Of a stretch of DNA of 5,300 nt, positions 1 through 5,300 are shown in pieces. The DNA comes from an uncultured Neisseria sp. Lineage in GTDB: Bacteria > Pseudomonadota > Gammaproteobacteria > Burkholderiales > Neisseriaceae. Numbering within the stretch: the first letter of the stretch is position 1; every line of letters starts with the position of its first letter. A model generated the notes under the pieces. The model saw only the letters and a list, made by a program, of their open reading frames with translations. It had not been told where the DNA came from and made no database searches. The translations under genes were made by a program, and so were the position numbers. Where the stretch lies: NCBI GenBank assembly GCA_937919795.1, contig CALFOA010000476.1:1-5300 (forward strand). The letters run 5' to 3'.

Positions 1-79
1 AGAAACCAAACAACAACAGGTGTCGGTACGCGCTTTGGCGGCCGATTTTCCGCTGTTGTGTACAGTTGAGGAGATGTAA
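1..79 (+). CDS. clpS: ClpS adaptor protein, C-terminal fragment (gene enters from the left edge)
   Basis: An open frame enters at the left edge, with its first full codon at base 2, and ends at TAA 77-79. It encodes 25 residues beginning ETKQQQVSV and ending PLLCTVEEM. This matches the tail of E. coli ClpS as remembered (ETKVAMVNK...PLLCTLEKA), including the conserved PLLCT near the end. ClpS binds the ClpA N-terminal domain and delivers proteins with destabilising N-terminal residues to ClpAP in the cytoplasm. The substrate-binding core of ClpS lies upstream and outside the window. The gene abuts clpA with no intervening base, which is the usual clpS-clpA arrangement in proteobacteria, so the two are probably co-transcribed. 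The fragment is short, but the sequence match and the context together make the call firm. Confidence 0.9.
   Translation, partial: ETKQQQVSVRALAADFPLLCTVEEM
68..73 (+). promoter_or_regulatory. Ribosome binding site of clpA, inside the clpS 3' end
   Basis: GAGGAG sits six bases before the TTG at 80 and lies within the last codons of clpS. It is a strong Shine-Dalgarno match at good spacing. It decides the clpA start, because no in-frame ATG or GTG lies nearby that would give the family N-terminus. The position implies that clpA translation is coupled to clpS termination. Confidence 0.8.
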
Positions 80-2356
80 TTGATTTCAGTTGAATTAGAA
101 CGGATTTTGCAGCACGTTTATGCTGATGCGCGCGCACGCGGCTATGAATTCATCAGCTTGGAACACCTGCTGCTGACGCTGATTGAGCAATCAGAGCCGG
201 TGGCTGAATTGTTGCAGGCTCTGAATGTGGATTGCGGCGTGTTGTCGGAGCAACTTATCGGCAGCATTGTGGAAAATACGCCGGTGCTGCCCGACGGGAT
301 GCTGGAACGCACCGAAACCGAGCCGACGCTGGGTTTTCAGCGCGTATTGCAGCGGGCGATTGTGCACGCGCAATCGGCGGATAAACACGATGTGAAACCG
401 GAAGACGTGTTGGCGGCGCTGATGAGCGAGAAAGAAAGTCCGGCGGTGTACTTTTTGCAGCTGCAATCGGTTACCCGCTACGATGTGCTCAACTATCTGG
501 CGCACGGCAAAGTGCCGGAGCGCAATGACAGCCAGCCGCATTCGGACGAATCCGCCGGCAGCGAGCAGGGGCAGGATGCACTGTCTAACTATACGGTGAA
601 CCTGAATGCCGAAGTGGTAGCCGGTCGCATCGATCCCTTAATCGGGCGACAGCATGAAATGGAGCGCTTGGTGCAGGTGTTGTGTCGCCGCCGTAAAAAC
701 AATCCTTTGCTGGTGGGCGAAGCCGGTGTGGGCAAAACTGCGCTGGCCGAAGGTTTGGCGCATCAGATTGTGTACGGCCAGGTGCCGGATACTTTAAAAG
801 GCGCTACGGTGTTTTCGCTCGATATGGGCGCGCTGTTGGCGGGTACCAAATACCGCGGCGATTTTGAGGCGCGGGTAAAAGCGGTGTTGAAACAGCTTAC
901 GCAGATTCCGAATGCGGTATTGTTTGTTGACGAAATCCACACCATCATCGGCGCGGGCAGCGTTTCCGGCGGCACCATGGATGCTTCCAATCTGCTGAAA
1001 CCGGCGTTGGCGAAAGGCCAGTTGCGCTGCATTGGCGCGACCACTTACGACGAATACCGCACCATTTTCGATAAAGACCACGCGCTGAGCCGCCGTTTTC
1101 AGAAAATCGATGTGGTGGAGCCGAGTGTGCCGGAAACCGTACGGATTCTGCACGGCTTGAAGCCGATGTTTGAAGACTTTCACCAAGTGCGTTATACCAA
1201 AGCCGCATTGGAAGCGGCGGCCGAATTGTCGGCACGCTACATCAACGAACGTTTCCTGCCGGATAAGGCGATTGATGTGATGGACGAAGCGGGCGCAGCG
1301 CAGCGTATTCTGCCGAAATCCAAACAGAAAAAAGTGATCGGCAAGGCGCAGATTGAAGCGGTGATTGCCAAAGTGGCACGTATTCCCGAAAAAACCGTGT
1401 CGCATGATGACAAACAAGTGTTGCAATACCTCGGCCGCGATCTGAAAAACATGGTGTACGGACAAGATGCGGCGATTGAAGCCTTGGTGGCGGCGGTGAA
1501 AATGTCGCGTTCCGGTTTGGGCCAGCCCGATAAACCCATCGGCAGTTTCCTGTTTTCAGGCCCCACCGGCGTGGGCAAAACAGAAGTGGCGAAACAACTG
1601 GCGTTTTCACTCGGTGTGCCGTTGCAACGCTTTGATATGTCGGAATATATGGAACGCCACGCCGTATCGCGCCTGATTGGTGCGCCGCCGGGCTATGTCG
1701 GCTTCGAGCAGGGCGGTTTGCTCACTGAAGCGGTGAACAAACAGCCGTATTGCGTGTTGCTGCTCGATGAAATCGAAAAAGCCCATCCCGATATTTTCAA
1801 TGTGTTGCTGCAAGTGATGGACTACGGCAAGCTCACCGATAATAACGGAAAGAGCGCCGATTTCCGCAATGTAATCATCATCATGACTACCAATGCCGGC
1901 GCCGAGAGCCTGAGCAAGCCCACCATTGGTTTTGCCGGTAAGCGCGAGCGCGGCGATGAAATGCAAGCGATTAACAAGCAGTTTACCCCCGAATTCCGCA
2001 ACCGCTTGGATGCGATTATCCCGTTTGCACCGTTGAACGAAGTGGTGATCAGCAAGGTGGTGGACAAATTTCTGCTGCAATTGGAACAGCAGTTGTTTGA
2101 GAAAAAAGTGGAAGTGGAATTTACTCCCGCTTTGCGCCAATACCTCGCGGAAAAAGGTTTCGATCCGCAAATGGGCGCCCGCCCGATGGCGCGCCTGATT
2201 CAAGAGAAAATCCGCAAGGCGCTGGCCGATGAATTGCTGTTCGGCAAGCTGGCCGACGGCGGTTTTGTGGCGATTGATTGGGATAAAGAGAAGCAGGAAG
2301 CGGTGTTGCAGTTTAAACGAGCTTCGTTTGAAGAAACGGCTGATGCGGCGGTGTGA
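80..2356 (+). CDS. clpA: ATP-dependent Clp protease ATP-binding subunit ClpA
   Basis: This is the cytoplasmic AAA+ unfoldase that forms a hexamer on ClpP and unfolds and threads substrates into it, including those handed over by ClpS. The protein is 758 residues, the same length as E. coli ClpA, and aligns with it end to end. Residues 1-143 form the Clp N-domain, followed by a polar acidic linker (about 147-166). D1 has Walker A GEAGVGKT (213-220), Walker B ending D284-E285 and pore loop KYRG (257-260). D2 has Walker A GPTGVGKT (494-501), Walker B ending D563-E564, pore loop GYVG (538-541) and sensor-2 GARP (699-702). The ClpP-docking tripeptide is I616-G617-F618, where E. coli ClpA has IGL; IGF still fits the general docking pattern. 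There is no ClpB-type middle coiled coil, and the N-domain resembles ClpA rather than ClpC. The start is TTG, chosen for the strong upstream ribosome site and the match to the family N-terminus (MISVELERIL against MLNQELELSL). All catalytic motifs appear intact. Confidence 0.97.
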   Translation: MISVELERILQHVYADARARGYEFISLEHLLLTLIEQSEPVAELLQALNVDCGVLSEQLIGSIVENTPVLPDGMLERTETEPTLGFQRVLQRAIVHAQSADKHDVKPEDVLAALMSEKESPAVYFLQLQSVTRYDVLNYLAHGKVPERNDSQPHSDESAGSEQGQDALSNYTVNLNAEVVAGRIDPLIGRQHEMERLVQVLCRRRKNNPLLVGEAGVGKTALAEGLAHQIVYGQVPDTLKGATVFSLDMGALLAGTKYRGDFEARVKAVLKQLTQIPNAVLFVDEIHTIIGAGSVSGGTMDASNLLKPALAKGQLRCIGATTYDEYRTIFDKDHALSRRFQKIDVVEPSVPETVRILHGLKPMFEDFHQVRYTKAALEAAAELSARYINERFLPDKAIDVMDEAGAAQRILPKSKQKKVIGKAQIEAVIAKVARIPEKTVSHDDKQVLQYLGRDLKNMVYGQDAAIEALVAAVKMSRSGLGQPDKPIGSFLFSGPTGVGKTEVAKQLAFSLGVPLQRFDMSEYMERHAVSRLIGAPPGYVGFEQGGLLTEAVNKQPYCVLLLDEIEKAHPDIFNVLLQVMDYGKLTDNNGKSADFRNVIIIMTTNAGAESLSKPTIGFAGKRERGDEMQAINKQFTPEFRNRLDAIIPFAPLNEVVISKVVDKFLLQLEQQLFEKKVEVEFTPALRQYLAEKGFDPQMGARPMARLIQEKIRKALADELLFGKLADGGFVAIDWDKEKQEAVLQFKRASFEETADAAV

Positions 2357-2377
2357 TACGCTGATAGAGCTGTATTG

Positions 2378-2428
2378 AAAGAATGCCTGTCTGAAAGAAT
2401 TTTTTCAGACAGGCATTCTTTATTTTTT
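2378..2428 (+). terminator. Intrinsic terminator of the clpSA unit, probably shared with the converging fhu unit
   Basis: Perfect 19-base arms at 2378-2396 and 2403-2421 enclose a six-base loop and begin 21 bases after the clpA stop. On the + strand the stem is followed by ATTTTTT (2422-2428), a good U-tract. On the - strand the tail after the stem is weaker: the arm ends in TTCTTT and is followed by CAATAC. Termination of fhuB transcripts here is therefore plausible but less certain. The T-run overlaps the fhuB stop codon (2427-2429). Confidence 0.9.
2384..2415. repeat. Inverted pair of DNA uptake sequences (TG-wadDUS dialect)
   Basis: TGCCTGTCTGAA occurs at 2384-2395 and its exact reverse complement at 2404-2415, forming the core of the terminator stem. 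It differs from the canonical gonococcal/meningococcal AGGCCGTCTGAA but keeps the CTGAA end. It equals the dialect remembered for N. wadsworthii. Uptake sequences are bound by the pilus component ComP during transformation, and in Neisseria they often occur as inverted pairs at gene ends. No other full copy was found by eye in the window. The repeat itself is seen directly; the dialect assignment is from memory. Confidence 0.87.
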
Positions 2429-4388
2429 AGCTTTTACGCATCAACCAAAGGAAATATAGGCCGCCGAGCAGGCTGGCCATTAAACCGGCCGGGATTTCGT
2501 AAGGGAACAGCCAGATTCTGCCCAGCCAATCGGCGGCCATCATCACCGAAGCGCCGATCAGCGCGGCGGCACTGAGTTGGCCGGCGGCGCTGCGGGCACC
2601 GATGGCGTGGGCAAGGTGTGGCGCGAGCAGGCCGATAAAGCTTAAGGGGCCAATCAGCAGGGTGGAGAAAGCGGTCATCACGGCGCTGAGGATGATTAAG
2701 CAGCGGCGCGCCCATAAAACATTCAGCCCTGCGGCTTGTGCGGTGGTGGCGCCCAAGCCCATCAAGGTCAGCCAAGGCGCCAGCGGGCGTACCAGGACAA
2801 ACAGCAGCAATGCAGCGGCGGCCACCCACATCGATAACAGCGGCTCGGCGTGGTAAGTGGAGCCGGAGAGCCACACCAGTAATTGCTGGATGCGGTAGTC
2901 GCCGCTGGCCGACCACACCCGTATCGCCGCATCGTTCAAAGCAGCCAGCGCCATACCGGTGAGCAGGATTTTTTCCGGTTGCAAACCGTTTTTGCGGTTC
3001 AACCACATCATCAGGCCGAGTGCCGCCAGCGCGGCGCTCAAACCGGCCAGCCAGAAAATTGGGCTGCCGGAAGTCGCGCGCCAAATCATCACCGAAGCCA
3101 TCGCGCCCAAACCGGCGGCCGAGCTGATGCCGAGTAATTCGGGACTGGCCATCGGGTTGTGGGTGAGCTTTTGCAGCAATACGCCGCAGATGGCGAGCAC
3201 CGCGCCGCAGGAGGCGGCCAATAGAATACGCGGATAGCGCAGCGTTAGCAGATAAGCATCGCCGCTCAGTTGCCAGCCGCCTTCGTGGTGGCTGATCAAC
3301 AGGGCGCAAACGGCAATCAGCGCGGCAATCAGCGGCAGCCACGGCAACAGCCTGCCGCTTGAGCTAGGTGCCGGTGCGACAGGCGGTGCCAACGTTTGCG
3401 GCGGGCTGTGGCGCAGCATCAGCCACAGTAAAATTGGTGCGCCGAGCAGCGCGGTGACCGAACCGGTAGGCAGTTCGATGCCGGCATAATGTTGCAGCAA
3501 TACCAATAAGTTATCGCTCAACAATAAAATGGATGCGCCCCACAGCCAAGACAAACGGCAGCGCCGCGCAAAGCTGTTCACACCCAGTTGGCGTACTGCC
3601 GCTGCGGCAGCCAAGCCGACAAAGCCCATCATGCCGACTAAGGCGACGACGTTAGCGGCCAGTACCGCCGCTATTGCCAGCGTAATCAAACGGATGCGCC
3701 GTACCGGTATGCCTAAAGACTGGGCTTGTTCGTCTCCCAAAGCCATAATCGATAAGGGCTTGAGGATAAACAGTAATACCATCAACGCTGCCAGCATACG
3801 CCAAGCGAGCGAAAAGCTGTCGTACCAGCCGTCTTGCACCAGCGAGCCGCTGCCCCACAGCATCACGCCGCGGGCTTCTTCGCTGTAAAACAGCATCAAA
3901 ATACCGTTCACCGCGCCCAGATATAGGCTTACCACCAAGCCGATCAATACCACGCTTAAAGGCTGCCAGCTGCGTTTGGCGGAAAGCCACAACACCACCA
4001 ACAGCGAACATAACGCACCGGCCAAGGCCAGTGTGCCGCTGCCGTGTATCAATAAAGTGGGGGCAAACAAGGTGGCCAGCAGCAAAGCCGTTTGCGCGCC
4101 GCTGCTCACTGCCAGCGTGCTGTCGGCGGCCAAGGGGTTGCGCATCGCTTGTTGCAGCAAGGTACTGGCCAGCGCCAACGAACCGCCTGCCAACAGCGCC
4201 ATCAGCATACGCGGCAAAGCGGCTTCGCGTACCAATAAGGCTTCTATCGGCAGGCTGTTGAGGTCGTTGAAAAAATCAGCAGGCGGCAGCGGCCATTGCA
4301 ACTGGATAATCAGTCCGCAACTGATCAAACAGGCCAGCGGCAGCAGCCAATTACCGTAATTGAGTAGTTTGGAAGAAGGGTTCACCAT
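2427..4388 (-). CDS. fhuB: Ferric-hydroxamate ABC transporter permease FhuB (two fused FecCD domains)
   Basis: This inner-membrane permease of a ferrichrome-type importer receives the iron-siderophore from FhuD and is powered by FhuC. The protein is 653 residues (E. coli FhuB is about 660) and is a tandem fusion of two FecCD/BtuC-like halves, very hydrophobic throughout, with about 20 helices expected. The halves repeat each other: RMLMALLAGG...NPLAA (60-88) against RILLAASCGA...NPMAS (387-415). The ATPase-contact motifs are ALGDEQAQSLGIPV (217-230) and GLGATTAQAAGLNV (544-557). A Pro/Ala/Ser-rich linker (about 328-345) joins them. The C-terminal half closely follows E. coli FhuB (GLLAPHLA, then ADWLGR and LFPYEIPAGL). 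In the first half the usual P-H of this motif is replaced by GLAAAAAVRQLG. A longer reading to 4523 is open, but ATG at 4388 gives the family length, has a ribosome site, and overlaps the fhuD stop by 7 bases (ATGGTGA). GTG at 4385 is a minor alternative. Confidence 0.93.
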   Translation of the reverse strand: MVNPSSKLLNYGNWLLPLACLISCGLIIQLQWPLPPADFFNDLNSLPIEALLVREAALPRMLMALLAGGSLALASTLLQQAMRNPLAADSTLAVSSGAQTALLLATLFAPTLLIHGSGTLALAGALCSLLVVLWLSAKRSWQPLSVVLIGLVVSLYLGAVNGILMLFYSEEARGVMLWGSGSLVQDGWYDSFSLAWRMLAALMVLLFILKPLSIMALGDEQAQSLGIPVRRIRLITLAIAAVLAANVVALVGMMGFVGLAAAAAVRQLGVNSFARRCRLSWLWGASILLLSDNLLVLLQHYAGIELPTGSVTALLGAPILLWLMLRHSPPQTLAPPVAPAPSSSGRLLPWLPLIAALIAVCALLISHHEGGWQLSGDAYLLTLRYPRILLAASCGAVLAICGVLLQKLTHNPMASPELLGISSAAGLGAMASVMIWRATSGSPIFWLAGLSAALAALGLMMWLNRKNGLQPEKILLTGMALAALNDAAIRVWSASGDYRIQQLLVWLSGSTYHAEPLLSMWVAAAALLLFVLVRPLAPWLTLMGLGATTAQAAGLNVLWARRCLIILSAVMTAFSTLLIGPLSFIGLLAPHLAHAIGARSAAGQLSAAALIGASVMMAADWLGRIWLFPYEIPAGLMASLLGGLYFLWLMRKS

Positions 4389-5254
4389 GGCCGCTCCCGT
4401 GTATCCGGCAAGCGGCTGGCCAATTGATCGGCAAAATGGGTCATCGAAGGTAACGCGCCGTAGCTCCAAGAATGATCGAGCACGCGGCGGTTGGCGCTTT
4501 GGGCAAACGGCAGCCTCTGCCAAACGGCGTTTTTCTGCAAAGCGTGCTGCACGAGGGGCGGATGCGGCGGCACGATCAGCAGCAGCGTATCCGGCGGCAG
4601 CTGCGCCAAGCGGGTGAGCGGAATGTTGGCAAAGCCCCAGGCATTCGATTCGCCGCGCCAGGCGTTTTGCAAGCCGAGTTGTGTCATCACGGCATGATAG
4701 AGCGAGCTTTCGCCGTAAATCCGCAGATGGCGGCTGTCGACAAACTGCACCACCGCCAGCGGCCGATTGCGATAGGGGGCGACGACGGTGCGGGCTTGGT
4801 TGAGGCGTTGTTGACTGCTGCGAATCAGCTGTTCGGCAGCTGCTTCGGCACCGACCATTTTGCCGAGTGTGCGGGTGGCGGCCACGGTGAGTTCAAAGCG
4901 AGTGCCTTTATCGTCGGCAAAATCCAATTCGCTCACCGGCGCGATTTGCTCGAACTGCGGTTTTAAATGGGCAAACCAGGAAGACTGAATAAAGCGGTCG
5001 GGTTTGAGCTGGTAGAGCCGTTCCAGATTGGGTTGGAAACGCAAACCGGCATCGCGTGTGCGCTCCGGCAGGCTGGGCTGTTTTACCCAAAATTGATAAG
5101 CGCGTTTGTCGCCGACGCTGATGGGCGGCAGTTGCATCGCGGTGAGGGTTTCGGCCACCGACCAATCGCTGGTGGCAATCCGCGGCGCGGCTTGTGCGGC
5201 CAACGGCAGCCACAGGGCGAGCAGCAGGGCGAGGCGGCGGAAAAAACGGGGCAT
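4382..5254 (-). CDS. fhuD: Periplasmic ferric-hydroxamate (ferrichrome-type) binding protein FhuD
   Basis: This is the periplasmic substrate-binding protein that carries iron-hydroxamate siderophores to FhuB. The protein is 290 residues (E. coli FhuD is about 296). A signal peptide is clear: basic MPRFFRR, a leucine/alanine-rich core, then AQA with likely cleavage near A22. The mature part aligns with E. coli FhuD along its length: FWVKQPSLP (55-63), AGLRFQPNLE (69-78), NAWRGESNAWG (197-207) and SYGALPSMTHF (264-274). Expected ligand residues W56, R72, W206, W263 and Y265 are present. The equivalents of E. coli Tyr106 and Ser219 are F94 and F208. There is no lipobox cysteine, so it is a soluble periplasmic protein rather than a lipoprotein. 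ATG at 5254 is preferred over the upstream TTG at 5281 because it has a ribosome site and begins a normal signal peptide. The stop overlaps the fhuB start. The exact siderophore cannot be told from sequence. Confidence 0.9.
   Translation of the reverse strand: MPRFFRRLALLLALWLPLAAQAAPRIATSDWSVAETLTAMQLPPISVGDKRAYQFWVKQPSLPERTRDAGLRFQPNLERLYQLKPDRFIQSSWFAHLKPQFEQIAPVSELDFADDKGTRFELTVAATRTLGKMVGAEAAAEQLIRSSQQRLNQARTVVAPYRNRPLAVVQFVDSRHLRIYGESSLYHAVMTQLGLQNAWRGESNAWGFANIPLTRLAQLPPDTLLLIVPPHPPLVQHALQKNAVWQRLPFAQSANRRVLDHSWSYGALPSMTHFADQLASRLPDTRERPW
4394..4398 (-). promoter_or_regulatory. Ribosome binding site of fhuB
   Basis: On the - strand GGGAG lies five bases before the ATG at 4388, inside the 3' end of fhuD. 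It supports this start over the longer open frame reaching 4523, and it points to translational coupling with fhuD. Confidence 0.65.
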
Positions 5255-5300
5255 AAAGGAACTCCGGTTTGAGGGCGGCAAGGGGAAAGCGGGGTTTGCC
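5255..5300. other. Leader upstream of fhuD, running off the window edge
   Basis: This 46-base stretch holds the fhuD ribosome site but no AT-rich promoter or Fur-box-like palindrome. On the - strand none of the three frames contains a stop codon here. An upstream gene (for example fhuC) may therefore end just outside or overlap the fhuD start, but nothing in these bases identifies it. Confidence 0.4.
5262..5265 (-). promoter_or_regulatory. Ribosome binding site of fhuD
   Basis: GGAG on the - strand lies seven bases before the ATG at 5254. This normal spacing decides the start in favour of that ATG over the TTG 27 bases further upstream. Confidence 0.65.

Noticed and set aside
794..1465. A 223-codon open frame on the - strand inside clpA
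   Set aside because: It is fully contained in clpA, has a His/Phe/Arg-rich composition typical of antisense to GC-rich coding sequence, and shows no recognisable domain. The same holds for the - strand frame at 1607-2203.
2375..2575. A 66-codon + strand open frame starting in the terminator
   Set aside because: Its start lies inside the left side of the hairpin region and the rest is antisense to the fhuB 3' end. It shows no coding signal.
4389..4523. A 45-residue N-terminal extension of FhuB
   Set aside because: It overlaps the fhuD coding region in another frame, is polar and Arg-rich, and would exceed the family length. ATG 4388 with its ribosome site explains the start better.
4472..4966. 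A 164-codon + strand open frame opposite fhuD
   Set aside because: It lies wholly opposite a confidently identified gene and has no family resemblance or ribosome site of note. It is an antisense shadow.
2427..5254. Alternative reading of the - strand pair as a vitamin B12 (BtuCF) or heme importer
   Set aside because: The double-length permease is typical of FhuB, and FhuD-specific motifs (WVxxPxLP, NAWxGExNxWG, YGA) are present. BtuC and heme permeases are single-length.
5255..5281. A TTG start for FhuD at 5281 adding nine residues
   Set aside because: The ATG at 5254 has GGAG at seven bases and begins directly with a normal basic n-region. The added residues would spoil a compact signal peptide.
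1..5300. A previously undescribed system in the window
   Set aside because: Nearly every base is accounted for by clpS, clpA, fhuB, fhuD and their terminator. No unexplained gene, array or structured non-coding stretch remains.

Overview
The window reads as ordinary chromosomal DNA from a Neisseriaceae bacterium. The best taxonomic clue is a pair of inverted copies of TGCCTGTCTGAA (2384-2395 and 2404-2415). From memory, this is the TG-wadDUS dialect of the DNA uptake sequence, described for Neisseria wadsworthii and relatives such as N. shayeganii. The moderately GC-rich coding sequence and the use of an uptake-sequence inverted repeat as a terminator both fit that group.

The layout is two converging transcription units. 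On the + strand, positions 1-2356 hold the last 25 codons of clpS directly abutting a full-length clpA, which starts at TTG. ClpA is the AAA+ unfoldase that feeds substrates to the ClpP peptidase, and ClpS is its N-degron adaptor. Their adjacency and shared translation signal indicate an operon. On the - strand, from 5254 down to 2427, lie fhuD and then fhuB with a 7-base overlap. They encode the periplasmic binding protein and the double-length inner-membrane permease of a ferric-hydroxamate (ferrichrome-type) ABC importer. The partner ATPase FhuC and an outer-membrane TonB-dependent receptor are not in the window. If they are linked, they would lie beyond position 5300.

The two units meet in a gap of only 70 bases (2357-2426) that is almost filled by a 19-bp perfect hairpin built around the two uptake sequences. 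Its T-run overlaps the fhuB stop codon. Apart from this gap and the last 46 bases, the window is fully coding. No RNA genes, mobile elements, CRISPR arrays or novel systems were seen. The points most worth a second look are the uptake-sequence terminator, the hydroxamate transporter in a Neisseria-like genome, and ligand-pocket substitutions in FhuD.
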